Below the pieces are notes generated by a model. That model saw only the letters and a list, made by a program, of their open reading frames with translations. It was not told the origin of the DNA and made no database searches. The position numbers and the translations under genes are program-made. A stretch of DNA of 58,504 nt, from contig NZ_FMCI01000152.1 in NCBI RefSeq assembly GCF_900091845.1, forward strand, positions 1 through 58,504, given 5' to 3'. Numbering within the stretch: the first letter of the stretch is position 1; every line of letters starts with the position of its first letter. The DNA is from Streptomyces sp. SolWspMP-5a-2. GTDB taxonomy: Bacteria; Actinomycetota; Actinomycetes; Streptomycetales; Streptomycetaceae. Positions 34,268 through 43,382 of the stretch are shown here, one piece after another.

Positions 34268-35713
34268 TCACTCCTGGGTCGGCAGCCACACCCCGTGCAG
34301 TCCGAGCGGCACCCGCACCGGCACGCGCAGCCGGGCGACCGGCCCCGACGCGGGGTCCTGGGCCGGGATCACCAGCAGGCTGCTGCCGCCGTCGGCGCGG
34401 TCCGTGGCGAACATCAGCCAGTAGCCCTCGTCCTCGCCGTCCCGTCCCGGCTCGGCGGCGAACGACGGCTCCCCGAGGGAGAGGTTCTCGCCGCGCCACA
34501 CCGCGGGCGGGGCGTCCGGACGGTCGGCGTCGTACCAGCGGACCGAGTCGAACTCCCCCGGCAGCAGCCCGTCCGCGTCCCCGCTGACGGCGGCCACGGC
34601 GATCCTGCGGTGCCTGCGGCCGATCCTGCGCTCGTCGACCCGCGGGAACTCCACCTTCGCGTCGTCCAGCAGGGTGCGGGCGATCCGTCCGGTCACCGGG
34701 TCGACGACGGCCCGCGCCAGACCGCGCTGTGCCCCGGGCGCGGACCGGTCGCCGTCCGGGGCGGGCGGACCGCCGAGGCCGAGGCGCGGCCACTGGACGT
34801 AGTCGAGGACGGCGCCGGGACCCGCCGGGTCGTCGTAGGCGTTGACGGTGTGCCACATCCAGAAGGCCTCGCCCGCCGCCCAGCGGACCGGGCCCCCGTC
34901 GCGGGGCACGAGGGCGATCCGGGTGCCGCTCTCCGGCCGCCAGTCGATCAGGGAGCCGCCGTGCAGCGCGGCGGTCAGGTCGAAGAAGGCCGGGGCGAGC
35001 ACGAGGACGACGTAGCGGGCGGTCAGCGCCATGTCGTGGATCATCAACGGCTCGTCCACCCCGGGCACCGGCGTGGGCCCCACGGTGACCCGGCCGGTCC
35101 GGTCGATGAGGGACCAGGTCAGCCAGGGCGGCTCGACGTCGTAGTGGAAGACCGCCATCTCGCCGGTGACCGGGTCCACCTTGGGGTGGGCGGTGATCCC
35201 CGCGGGCAGCGCGCCGTCGAAGGTCTCCTTGCCGACCGTCTCCAGTCCGGGGCCGATCCGGAACGGGCAGGCGGACTCGGCGAGGGCGAGCAGCCGTCCC
35301 GCGTGCCGGACGACGTTGATGTCCGGCAGATCCTTGAAGGTGCCCGCGAGGTCGGGGCCGACCTGGTCGGCGGTCGGCATCACCATCGACTCCAGGCCGC
35401 CCCACAGGGCGTGGCCCGCCTTCTCCTCGGCGAGGACGCCCGGGGTGCGCACGAAGCAGTTGCGGTAGCGGGCCCGGCCCTCTGACATCCACACGCCGTG
35501 CAGCATGCCGTCGCCGTCGAGCGGATAGAGGAACGAACCGATGGGGGTGAAACGGGGGTTGGGCCCGTTGCGCAGGTAGAGGCCGTCCAGGCTGTCGGGC
35601 AGGGTGCCGGTCACCTCCAGGTCGACGGCGTCGACCTCCTCGGTCACGGGGGCGAAGCGGCCGGAGAGCTGGGCGACCCGGGTCGGGTCGAAGGCGGCGC
35701 GGTGCGTGGTCAC
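34268..35713 (-). CDS. Carotenoid oxygenase (RPE65 family)
   Basis: 481-residue seven-bladed beta-propeller non-haem iron dioxygenase. The four His ligands are visible in ITAHPKVDP, AVFHYDVEP, MIHDMALT and the C-terminal LGLHGVWLP, and the start has the conserved LYLRNGPNPRF. It cleaves a carotenoid, apocarotenoid or stilbene double bond. The GTG at 35713 overlaps the stop of the membrane-protein gene (GTGA), so the two are translationally coupled. No carotenoid biosynthesis gene is in the window. It is convergent with the TetR gene 21 bases away. Confidence 0.93.
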   Translation of the reverse strand: MTTHRAAFDPTRVAQLSGRFAPVTEEVDAVDLEVTGTLPDSLDGLYLRNGPNPRFTPIGSFLYPLDGDGMLHGVWMSEGRARYRNCFVRTPGVLAEEKAGHALWGGLESMVMPTADQVGPDLAGTFKDLPDINVVRHAGRLLALAESACPFRIGPGLETVGKETFDGALPAGITAHPKVDPVTGEMAVFHYDVEPPWLTWSLIDRTGRVTVGPTPVPGVDEPLMIHDMALTARYVVLVLAPAFFDLTAALHGGSLIDWRPESGTRIALVPRDGGPVRWAAGEAFWMWHTVNAYDDPAGPGAVLDYVQWPRLGLGGPPAPDGDRSAPGAQRGLARAVVDPVTGRIARTLLDDAKVEFPRVDERRIGRRHRRIAVAAVSGDADGLLPGEFDSVRWYDADRPDAPPAVWRGENLSLGEPSFAAEPGRDGEDEGYWLMFATDRADGGSSLLVIPAQDPASGPVARLRVPVRVPLGLHGVWLPTQE

Positions 35714-36312
35714 GAGACGCCTCCGGGCACCGCGGCGCGCTGTCGCGCGGTGTACCGGTCGGGGTAGTGCTCGGTGAAGCGCACCGCGAGCACCAGCAGG
35801 GCCACCGGGATCACCCAGTTCAGCCAGTCGGAACCGCCCCGGGTGTGCACGGCGACCACGCCGAGGACCGCGGTCACCACGAACACGGCGGACCACATCG
35901 CCGTCAGGACCAGGTTGATGTGCCGGAAGACCGGCGAGTCCCAGTGTTCGCGCGGGGTCGACTCGCGGGCGTACTGGCTGGTGAACGGCACGAACGCGAG
36001 CGAGGCCAGGCACACCACGGCGATGACGCCGCTGGAGATGGCCTGCGCGTAGGTCTCCAGCCACACCAGGTCGTGGTGGTCGAGGACGAGCGCCAGCACG
36101 CTGATGACGGCGAAGAAGACGACGCCGGTCACCTCCAGGATCTTGAACTTCCCGCGCCGGAAGTCGGGCACGTTGAGCGCGATCGAGGCGACCAGCGCGG
36201 CCAGGGCCGCGTACTCCCAGGTGCTGGGGCCCGCCACCACGTCGAAGATGATCCAGGGGGCGAAGGCGAAGAAGATGTTGCCTGTCCGCTTGGTCGAACC
36301 GGTGCCTGCCAC
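35710..36312 (-). CDS. Integral membrane protein coupled to the carotenoid oxygenase
   Basis: 200 residues with six hydrophobic segments (near 15-32, 38-52, 62-80, 88-108, 140-160 and 168-185) and no family that I can name. GTG at 36312 has a perfect AGGAGGTG nine bases upstream. Charged patches lie in the loops, for example LDHHDLVWLE and SQYARESTPREHWDS, where two His could bind a metal. The tight stop-start coupling suggests it presents the lipophilic substrate to the carotenoid oxygenase or takes up its product. This is inference. Confidence 0.8.
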   Translation of the reverse strand: MAGTGSTKRTGNIFFAFAPWIIFDVVAGPSTWEYAALAALVASIALNVPDFRRGKFKILEVTGVVFFAVISVLALVLDHHDLVWLETYAQAISSGVIAVVCLASLAFVPFTSQYARESTPREHWDSPVFRHINLVLTAMWSAVFVVTAVLGVVAVHTRGGSDWLNWVIPVALLVLAVRFTEHYPDRYTARQRAAVPGGVS

Positions 36313-36419
36313 GAAGCACCTCCTGTCGCGCCGGGGCGGGGACAGCGGGCCTGACCGCGGCCCCCCGTCCATCGTTGCGCCGATCGCGGCACCCCGCATC
36401 CCTGGCCGGGGCGGGCGGC

Positions 36420-38147
36420 TCAGGGTGCGTCGTCGCCCGGCGGCTCGGGCATCGCCGTCCGCAGCCGCAGCAGGACGTGCAGTTCCAGGGCGCGGTCCGG
36501 GGTGCGCCAGGTGTCGCCGAGGACGCGGTCCAGGGCCGAAAGACGCTGGTAGAGGGTGTTGACGTGGACGGCGAGGGCGTCGGCGGTGGCGCGGGCCCGG
36601 CCGCCGTGGGTGAGGTAGGCGTGCAGCGTGTCGAGGAGGGGGACCCGGCGACGGGCCTGCTCCGCGAGGACGGGTCCGAGCAACTGCCGGAAGCGGGCCT
36701 CCAGGTCCGCGCGGCCGGTGTGGTCCAGGAGGATCCGGTAGAGGCCGAGCTGCGCCGCCGTCGCGGTCTGGCCGTGCCGGTCCAGGGTCCGCAGGGCGTC
36801 CAGGGTCGAACGGGCCTCGGCGAAGCAGCGGGCCAGCGCGCGTCCGCCGCGGGCCGGGCCCGCGATGCCGGCGGTGGGCGCGTCCGGGCCGCGCGGCCAG
36901 TCCCGCTGGAGCTCCTCGGGGTCGGCGGCGGGGGCGACGACGACCAGCCGGGTGCCGTGCTCGGCCGTCACGGTCCCGGCGGGCCACGGCAGCCGCTCGA
37001 TCCGCGGGCGGGCCGACGCCGGTTCGGCCACCAGCACCGCGTACGAGGCGGACGCGTCGAGACCCGCGAGGCGCAGGTCCTGCGGGCGGTCCGACGGTGT
37101 GGTCAGCAGGTCGAGCAGGAGCACGTCGCGGGTGGCCCGGCCCGCCTCGGCGACGGCCTGTTCGGCGACCAGCGCGAGGGCCAGCGCGGGCGCCGCCCGG
37201 TCCAGCAGCAGCGGGTCGCCGGGGGCGGCGGGGCCGGTGAGGACGAGCGCCCCGAAGGTCCGCTCCCCCGCCGTCACCGGGCGGACCGCGCCACCGGGCC
37301 CCGGGTCGGGCGGCGGGCCGGACGTCACGAAGCCGACCTCTCCCCCGGCGGCGGCGCGGATCTCGTGCAGCAGGTCCTCCACCCCGCCGCCCCTGAGCAC
37401 CACCCGGGTCAGCCGCCCGTCCAGGCGCAGGATGCGCTCCAGTTCCGCAGCACGGTCGGCGAGCCGGGCGTTGTCCTCGGTCAGGTCCCGCACCCGGCGG
37501 GCGTTGTCGACGGCGGGCGCGGCGTGCGCGGCGAGCGCGCTCAGCAGGGTCACCTCGTGCTCGCCGAAGTCGCGCCGCCGCCGGTCGCCCGCGAACAGCA
37601 CGCCCAGGACCCGGCCGTCCAGCCGCAGCGGGACGCCGAGCAGTCCGCGCATGTTCTCCGCGCTCGCGGCGGCGTCGGCGGGTCCGTCGTGCCGGAAGCG
37701 CGGGTCGGTCCGGTAGTCGGCGGTCCAGCGGGGCGCCGCGTGGGAGAGGACCTCGGCGGCGAGCCCGCGCGACAACGGGACGGCGAGGTCGACCAGTTCG
37801 GGGGTGAGCGCGCCGGCCGCGGCCACCAGGCGCAGATGTTCGCCGTCCACCAGGCCGAGGTAGGCGAGGTCGGCGCCGAGCAGTCTGCGGGCCTGGCCGA
37901 CGATCTCCGGGTGGAGGGCGTCCGGCGTGCTGAGGGAGGCGAGCCTGAGGGCGATGTCGTTGAGCGCGCCCAGCTCGGCCGCCCGCTGCGCCCGTTGGTG
38001 CAGCAGGGTCTTCAGGCGCAGCGCGTCCGCCGTCTCCCGGTCGGCCGTCCCGGCGTCCCGGGAGCGCGCGAGGTCGGCGCCGTGGCGCAGCAGGTCCTCG
38101 GCCGCCGCGTCGCGCAGCAGCAGGTCGAGCCAGGATCCGCCCGTCAT
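36420..38147 (-). CDS. PucR/CdaR-type regulator with GAF domain
   Basis: 575 residues. A GAF domain lies at about 70-215 (LAYLGLVDGEHLRLVAAAG, MRGLLGVPLRLDGRVLGVLF), then a coiled-coil region (VRDLTEDNARLADRAAELE), a GGDEF-like/CdaR middle, and a C-terminal PucR HTH_30 at about 505-560 (LLDTLHAYLTHGGRARATAD, LAVHVNTLYQRL). Such regulators often control neighbouring catabolic genes; here the divergent gene is an FAD-linked 2-hydroxyacid-type oxidase. ATG at 38147 follows GGGGGT; further in-frame starts lie upstream but run into the divergent promoter. Confidence 0.9.
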   Translation of the reverse strand: MTGGSWLDLLLRDAAAEDLLRHGADLARSRDAGTADRETADALRLKTLLHQRAQRAAELGALNDIALRLASLSTPDALHPEIVGQARRLLGADLAYLGLVDGEHLRLVAAAGALTPELVDLAVPLSRGLAAEVLSHAAPRWTADYRTDPRFRHDGPADAAASAENMRGLLGVPLRLDGRVLGVLFAGDRRRRDFGEHEVTLLSALAAHAAPAVDNARRVRDLTEDNARLADRAAELERILRLDGRLTRVVLRGGGVEDLLHEIRAAAGGEVGFVTSGPPPDPGPGGAVRPVTAGERTFGALVLTGPAAPGDPLLLDRAAPALALALVAEQAVAEAGRATRDVLLLDLLTTPSDRPQDLRLAGLDASASYAVLVAEPASARPRIERLPWPAGTVTAEHGTRLVVVAPAADPEELQRDWPRGPDAPTAGIAGPARGGRALARCFAEARSTLDALRTLDRHGQTATAAQLGLYRILLDHTGRADLEARFRQLLGPVLAEQARRRVPLLDTLHAYLTHGGRARATADALAVHVNTLYQRLSALDRVLGDTWRTPDRALELHVLLRLRTAMPEPPGDDAP

Positions 38148-38177
38148 GCCCGTCGACCCCCGCAGCGCGCGCTCACC

Positions 38178-38223
38178 GGGATGGATGGTTCCACCACCGC
38201 AATGGCCCCATGGTAGGCATCCC
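38178..38223 (+). promoter_or_regulatory. Inverted repeats in the PucR-oxidase divergent promoter
   Basis: GGGATG (38178-38183) and CATCCC (38218-38223) form an inverted pair, flanked by ATGGA/TCCAT, in the 118-bp gap between the two genes. CCATGG lies near the centre. This is a plausible target for the PucR-type regulator. Confidence 0.35.
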
Positions 38224-38265
38224 GTCCATTGAGCGGGTGCGGTGATCATCCGTAGGGTCGTCGGC

Positions 38266-39675
38266 ATGCGCGACGACGCGGGGCCGCGGGAGCTGGCCGA
38301 CGAACTCGAACGGCGGCTGCCCTCTGGCCGCGTGCTCACCGACCCGGGGGTGACCCGGAGCTACGCCCACGACGAGGCGGAGTGGGCGCCGCACGGGCTC
38401 CCGGCCGCCGTGGTGCGGCCGCGCACCGCGGAGGAGGTCAGGACCGTGGTGCGGGCCTGCCTCGACCACGGGGTCCCGCTGGTGACGCGGGGCGCGGGCA
38501 CCGGGCTCTCCGGCGGGGCGAACGCCGTCGACGGCTGCGTGGTGCTGTCCACCGAGGCGATGACCGCGATCCGCGAGATCGACCCGCTGGAGCGGCTGGC
38601 CGTGGTGGAGCCGGGCGTGGTCAACGAGGATCTGCGCACCGCCTGCGCGGAGCACGGCCTGTGGTACCCGCCCGACCCGGCCAGCGCCCGCTGGTCGACG
38701 ATCGGCGGGAACGTCGCCACCAACGCGGGCGGGCTCTGCTGCGTGAAGTACGGCGTCACCCGGGACTACGTGCTGGGGCTGCAGTTCGTGACCGGCACCG
38801 GGGAGCTGGTGCGGGTGGGGCGCAGGACCGCGAAGGGCGTCGCCGGGTACGACCTGACGTCGCTGCTGGTCGGTTCGGAGGGCACCCTCGGGGTGATCAC
38901 CGAGGTGACCGTGCGGCTGCGGCCGCTCCGCGAGCCCGAGCACACGGTGGCCGGGCACTTCGCGTCCGTGGTGGACGCGGGGCGGGCGGTCGCCGCGGTG
39001 GCGGAGGCGGGCGTCACCCCGTCGGCGCTCGAACTGATCGACCGGCACTGCCTCGCGGCCGTCGACGCCTGGAAGCACATGGGTCTGTCGACGGAGGCCG
39101 AGGTGGTGCTGCTCGGCCGCTCCGACGCGCCGGGCCCGGCCGGTGAACAGGAGGCGGACGTCATGCTGGGCTGCTTCGAGCGGGCGGGCGCCACCTACGC
39201 CGTCCGCTCCACCGACCAGCACGAGGCGGAGGCGCTGTTCGAGGCGCGGCGGCTGGCCTACCCGGCGCTGGAGCGGCTCGGCCCGGTCCTCACCGAGGAC
39301 ATCTGCGTGCCGAAGGCCGCCGTCCCCGAGATGCTCGGGCGGATCGACGCGATCGCCGCCCGGCACGACACGCTGATCGCCAACATCGCGCACGCGGGCG
39401 ACGGCAACCTGCACCCGCTGCTGATCACCCCGCCGGGGGACGAGCGGGCCCGGGACCGCGCGCAGGCCGCCTTCGCCGACATCATCGCGGAGGCGCTCGC
39501 GCTGGGCGGCACGGTCACCGGGGAGCACGGGGTGGGGCTGCTGAAGCGGGACGGGCTGAGCGACGAGCTGGGGCCCGCCGTGCTCGCCCTCAACCGCACG
39601 GTCAAGGACGCCCTGGACCCGCGGCACGTCTTCAACCCGGGCAAGGTCGTGGCGTTCCCGCGGGAGGACGCGTGA
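38266..39675 (+). CDS. FAD-binding oxidase (GlcD/D-lactate dehydrogenase type)
   Basis: 469 residues. The PCMH-type FAD domain at the N-terminus shows PLVTRGAGTGLSGGANAV and STIGGNVATNAGG; the FAD-oxidase C-terminal domain has IAHAGDGNLHP with the metal/substrate His and GTVTGEHGVGLLK near the end. It oxidises a 2-hydroxyacid such as glycolate or D-lactate, passing electrons to an acceptor. ATG 38266 is chosen; a GTG at 38242 in frame is possible. Its stop overlaps the start of the esterase gene, so an ester or lactone may be the common upstream substrate. Confidence 0.92.
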   Translation: MRDDAGPRELADELERRLPSGRVLTDPGVTRSYAHDEAEWAPHGLPAAVVRPRTAEEVRTVVRACLDHGVPLVTRGAGTGLSGGANAVDGCVVLSTEAMTAIREIDPLERLAVVEPGVVNEDLRTACAEHGLWYPPDPASARWSTIGGNVATNAGGLCCVKYGVTRDYVLGLQFVTGTGELVRVGRRTAKGVAGYDLTSLLVGSEGTLGVITEVTVRLRPLREPEHTVAGHFASVVDAGRAVAAVAEAGVTPSALELIDRHCLAAVDAWKHMGLSTEAEVVLLGRSDAPGPAGEQEADVMLGCFERAGATYAVRSTDQHEAEALFEARRLAYPALERLGPVLTEDICVPKAAVPEMLGRIDAIAARHDTLIANIAHAGDGNLHPLLITPPGDERARDRAQAAFADIIAEALALGGTVTGEHGVGLLKRDGLSDELGPAVLALNRTVKDALDPRHVFNPGKVVAFPREDA

Positions 39676-41177
39676 GCGCGGATGTCGCCGTGGACCTCGG
39701 CGCCGGACGGTCGGTCAGGGGCCTGCGCGCGGACGGCGTCGCCGTCTTCCGGGGCGTCCCGTACGCGGCGGCGCCCGTCGGCGCCGGACGCTTCGAGGAG
39801 CCGCGCCCGGCCGCGTGGAGCGGCGAGTGGGACGCCCGCGCCTGCGGCCCGACCGCGCCGCAGGGCCGCACCGAGGTGCCGGGGCTGCCCGATCTGTCGG
39901 TGCTGGTCGGCCCGGGGTGGCTGCCGGGCGCCGAGTACCTGACCGTCGACGTGTGGACGCCCGACCCCGGGGCGGGCGGGCTGCCGGTGATGGTGTTCGT
40001 GCACGGCGGGTCGTTCACCGGCGGCACGGGCAGCGCGCCCGGGTACGACGGGAGCGGGTTCGCGCGGGACGGGGTCGTCCTGGTGACCCTGAACTACCGG
40101 GTCGGCGTGCCCGGGTTCCTGCGGCTGCCCGGCGCCCCGGACAACCGCGGGCTGCGCGACCAGATCCTGGCCCTCGGGTGGGTGCGCGACCACGTGGCCC
40201 GGTTCGGCGGTGACCCGGAGAACGTCACCGTCTTCGGTGAGTCGGCGGGCGCGCTCTCGGTGGGCGCCCTGCTGGCCGCCGCGCCCGCCGGGCTGGTGCG
40301 GCGCGCGATCAGCCAGAGCGGCGGCGCCTCGCACGCGCTGACCCCGGCGCAGGCCGACCGGGTCACCGCCGCCGTCGCCGGGCAGCTCGGGGTGCCCGCC
40401 ACCGTGGCCGCCTTCGCAGGTCTCCCGGACGAGGCGCTGGTCGAGGCGGTGGCGCACGTCTCGGCGTCCGGGCTCGACCTCGCGGTCGACGGGGTCCGCG
40501 ACCCGCTGATGGGGCTGAGCAGGTTCGGTCCCGTGGTGGACGGCGAACTGCTCACCGGGCAGCCGGTGGAGGCGGTCCGGGCGGGCACGGCCGACGGCGT
40601 CGACCTGCTGGTGGGCGCCAACCGGGACGAGATGAACCTCTACCTCGTCGCCCTGCCGTCGCCGCCGGTCACCGAGCCGATGCTGCGCGCGGCGGCGGCC
40701 CGGCTGCATCCCGGGCCGCAGGAGCTGATCGACGCCTACCGGGCGGCGGGCCGGGGCGTGACGCCGGGCGAGGTGCTGTCGGCGCTCGGCACGGACTACA
40801 TGTTCGCGGTGCCGACCGCGCGGCTCGCCGAGGCGCACGCCGACCGGCCGGGCGGCACCTGGCGCTACGAGTTCGCCTGGCGCTCCCCCGCCGCCGACGG
40901 CCGCCTCGGCGCCTGCCACGGCGTCGAACTGCCCTTCGTCTTCGGCCTCGTGGGCCGGATCGACACCGGCGTCCTCGGCATCCCGGGGACGGATCCGGAC
41001 GTCCTGGCGCTGGCCGGTGCCACGCACGCGGCCTGGGTGGCGTTCGCCCGTGACGGTGATCCGGGCTGGCCGCGCTTCACCGCCGACCGTCCGGCCGTGC
41101 GGCGCCTCGACGTGGCGGGGAGCCTCACCCTGGCGGCCGACGGGCCGGAGCGTGCCCTGTGGCGGGGCGTGCGCTGA
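39672..41177 (+). CDS. Carboxylesterase, type B family
   Basis: 501-residue alpha/beta hydrolase. The nucleophile is Ser191 in FGESAG, the oxyanion-hole HGGSF is near residue 115, and FRGVPYAAAPVG near the N-terminus is the type-B signature; the catalytic His is likely in GACHGVELPFVFG. No signal peptide, so it is cytoplasmic. GTG at 39672 overlaps the oxidase stop (GTGA). Together these suggest hydrolysis of an ester to a hydroxyacid that the oxidase then oxidises, under PucR-type control (inference). Confidence 0.92.
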   Translation: MSADVAVDLGAGRSVRGLRADGVAVFRGVPYAAAPVGAGRFEEPRPAAWSGEWDARACGPTAPQGRTEVPGLPDLSVLVGPGWLPGAEYLTVDVWTPDPGAGGLPVMVFVHGGSFTGGTGSAPGYDGSGFARDGVVLVTLNYRVGVPGFLRLPGAPDNRGLRDQILALGWVRDHVARFGGDPENVTVFGESAGALSVGALLAAAPAGLVRRAISQSGGASHALTPAQADRVTAAVAGQLGVPATVAAFAGLPDEALVEAVAHVSASGLDLAVDGVRDPLMGLSRFGPVVDGELLTGQPVEAVRAGTADGVDLLVGANRDEMNLYLVALPSPPVTEPMLRAAAARLHPGPQELIDAYRAAGRGVTPGEVLSALGTDYMFAVPTARLAEAHADRPGGTWRYEFAWRSPAADGRLGACHGVELPFVFGLVGRIDTGVLGIPGTDPDVLALAGATHAAWVAFARDGDPGWPRFTADRPAVRRLDVAGSLTLAADGPERALWRGVR

Positions 41178-41313
41178 ACCCCGTCAGGGCCGCGGCCGGT
41201 CGGCGCGCACCGGTGCCGGGCTGGGCCGCCCGCCGGTTCCTGCGGTGTTCCGCCAGGTCGAGTCGTCGCGCCGTGCGTCCATGATGCCCCCCGTTGTCGC
41301 CCGAAAGCTCCAA

Positions 41314-42519
41314 CTATCTGACGGATAGCGGCTGTTGACAAGACCCGTCCGGATCGGGCGGTGGATCCTGGGCGGTCCGGTGGTCGGCGGCGGGGTCCGG
41401 CAGGGCGCGGACCAGCAGCCAGCCGAGCCCCGGCAGCAGGATCAGCGGGGCCAGGGCCGTGCGCAGCGAGGTGGCGTCGGCGAGGGCGCCGATGACCGGG
41501 CTGGCCAGGCCGCCGACGCTGACGGTCAGTCCGAGGGTGATGCCGCCCGCCGTGCCGACGCGGCTCGGCAGGTAGTCCTGCCCGAGCGTGACCTGGAGCG
41601 AGAAGGGCACGAAGAGGGCGGCCGAGGCCAGCGCGACGCACGGGTACAGCGCCGGTCCCGGCAGCAGCACCAGCCCGGCGACGGCCGGGATCATGAGCAG
41701 GTACGCCCGGCGGGTGACGGTGACCCGGTCCCAGCGTTCGGCGAGCCGTCCGCCCGTGACGGAACCGACCGCGCCCCCGGCGTAGAGGGTGAAGAGGGCC
41801 GCGGTGCCCGCCGCCGGGCCGCCGTGGGTGCGCTGCTGGGCGTAGAGCGGGACGAAGGTGCTCAGGCCGACGAAGACGACCGACCGGACGACCACCGCCA
41901 GCGACAGCCGCACGAACGACGCCGGGTCGTCCGGCCGCGGGACGCCCTCCGGGGCGGCGCCGGTGGCGCGGCGCCGCTCCAGCTCGCGCAGGACCGGCAG
42001 GCACAGGACGGCGCCGACCAGGGCGGGCAGCGCCAGCAGCGGGGTCGTCCGCAGCCCGCCGGGCGCGACGACGGCGGCGACCAGCAGGGGCGCGAGCGCG
42101 AACCCGATGTTGCCGCCGACCGAGAACCAGCTCATGGCGCGGTGGCTGCCCCCGGCGGCGATCCTGGCCACCCGCGCGGCCTCCGGGTGGTAGGCGGCGA
42201 CACCGATCCCGGAGACCGCCACGGACGCCAGCGTCAGCGGGTACGAGCCGCTGACCCCGCCGAGCGCGATGCCCGCGCCGCCCAGGAGCGTGCTCAGCGG
42301 CAGCAGCCAGGGCATCGTCCAGCGGTCGGTGAGCAGCCCGAACAGCGGCTGGGCGACGGAGGAGAGCAGGGAGGCGGCCAGCACGACGCCGGAGACGGCG
42401 GCGTAGCTGTAGGCGCGTTCGGCGACGAAGAAGGGGACGAGGGCGGCGACCGCGCCCTGGTAGACGTCGACGCAGGCGTGTCCGAGGGACAGCAGGGTGA
42501 TCGTCGGGTTTTTCGGCAC
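41314..42519 (-). CDS. MFS exporter, fosmidomycin-resistance (Fsr)-like
   Basis: 401 residues, twelve membrane spans. The N-terminus LLSLGHACVDVYQGAVAALVPFF and QPLFGLLTDRW follow the Fsr subgroup, as do AAYHPEAARVA and GTAGGITLGLTVSVGG. The start is a GTG at 42519; a GGAGC sits unusually close to it. It is divergent from an AraC-type regulator, the layout of NimT/NimR-like pairs, and probably expels a small toxic compound. There is no clear terminator in the 136-bp gap to the convergent esterase gene. Confidence 0.9.
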   Translation of the reverse strand: MPKNPTITLLSLGHACVDVYQGAVAALVPFFVAERAYSYAAVSGVVLAASLLSSVAQPLFGLLTDRWTMPWLLPLSTLLGGAGIALGGVSGSYPLTLASVAVSGIGVAAYHPEAARVARIAAGGSHRAMSWFSVGGNIGFALAPLLVAAVVAPGGLRTTPLLALPALVGAVLCLPVLRELERRRATGAAPEGVPRPDDPASFVRLSLAVVVRSVVFVGLSTFVPLYAQQRTHGGPAAGTAALFTLYAGGAVGSVTGGRLAERWDRVTVTRRAYLLMIPAVAGLVLLPGPALYPCVALASAALFVPFSLQVTLGQDYLPSRVGTAGGITLGLTVSVGGLASPVIGALADATSLRTALAPLILLPGLGWLLVRALPDPAADHRTAQDPPPDPDGSCQQPLSVR

Positions 42520-42530
42520 CGCTCCATGCT

Positions 42531-42572
42531 GGTCGGCGGGGGCGCTGTCGTACTTCCGATAACCTGCCGACC
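42531..42572 (+). promoter_or_regulatory. Inverted repeat in the MFS/AraC divergent gap
   Basis: GGTCGGC (42531-42537) and GCCGACC (42566-42572) are perfect 7-bp inverted arms 28 bases apart, together filling most of the 54-bp gap and abutting the AraC start codon. This fits an operator for the AraC protein that governs both genes. Confidence 0.45.
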
Positions 42573-42573
42573 G

Positions 42574-43314
42574 ATGCAGCAGATCCGCCACACCCCGGTG
42601 GCGCCGACCCGGGCCGAACGCCTGCCCTCGGGTACGGCGATCGACGCGCACCGGCACGACGACCACCAGATCATCTACGCGGGCCGCGGGGTGCTGGCGG
42701 TCACCACGAGCGCGGGGTCCTGGGTGGCACCCGCCGACCGGGCCGTCTGGGTCCCGGCCGGGACGGTGCACGAGCACCGGGCCCACGGCGAACTCGATCT
42801 GCACCTGGTGGGGCTCCCGACCTCGGACAACCCGCTCGGGCTGGACGGCCCGGCGGTGCTGGCGGTGGATCCCCTGCTGCGCGAGCTGATCCTGGCGCAC
42901 ACCCGCTCCCCCGGCGACGACAGCCCCGAACGGGCCCGGCTGCGCGCCGTCCTGCTCGACCGGTTGCGGGTCTCGCCGCAGCAGCCGCTGCACCTGCCGG
43001 AACCGACCGTGCCGGTGCTGCGGGCGCTGTGCGCGATCCTCGCCGCCGACCCGGCCGACAACCGGACCCTGGCCGCGCTGGGCCGCGAGGTGGGGGCGAG
43101 CGACCGCACCCTCTCCCGGCTCTTCCGCGGCGACCTCGGCATGACCTTCCCGCAGTGGCGCACCCGGCTCCGGCTGCACCACGCCCTGATCCTGCTCGCC
43201 GAGCACACCCCGGTGACGGTGGTCGCCCACCGCTGCGGCTGGTCGTCGGCGAGCGCGTTCATCGACGTCTTCCGCCGCGCCTTCGGCCACACCCCGGGCG
43301 CCCACCGGGCGTAG
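42574..43314 (+). CDS. AraC-family regulator with cupin domain (NimR-like)
   Basis: 246 residues: N-terminal cupin sensor (IDAHRHDDHQIIYAGRGVLAV, VPAGTVHEHRAHG) and C-terminal double HTH (LGREVGASDRTLSRLFRGD, FPQWRTRLRLHHAL, CGWSSASAFIDVFRRAFGHTPG). This domain order with a divergent MFS gene is that of NimR and relatives, which are repressors of exporters. The ATG at 42574 has no clear ribosome site, so a very short leader or leaderless transcript is possible. Confidence 0.92.
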   Translation: MQQIRHTPVAPTRAERLPSGTAIDAHRHDDHQIIYAGRGVLAVTTSAGSWVAPADRAVWVPAGTVHEHRAHGELDLHLVGLPTSDNPLGLDGPAVLAVDPLLRELILAHTRSPGDDSPERARLRAVLLDRLRVSPQQPLHLPEPTVPVLRALCAILAADPADNRTLAALGREVGASDRTLSRLFRGDLGMTFPQWRTRLRLHHALILLAEHTPVTVVAHRCGWSSASAFIDVFRRAFGHTPGAHRA

Positions 43315-43335
43315 CGGCGCCGGCGTTCCCCGGGT

Positions 43336-43377
43336 GCCCCGCGGCGGCAGGACCGTGCGGCCCGGCCGCCGCGGGGC
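43336..43377 (+). terminator. 13-bp perfect hairpin, bidirectional terminator
   Basis: Arms 43336-43348 and 43365-43377 are perfectly complementary around a 16-base loop, between the convergent AraC and DUF4832 genes. Confidence 0.75.
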
Positions 43378-43382
43378 GCGGG

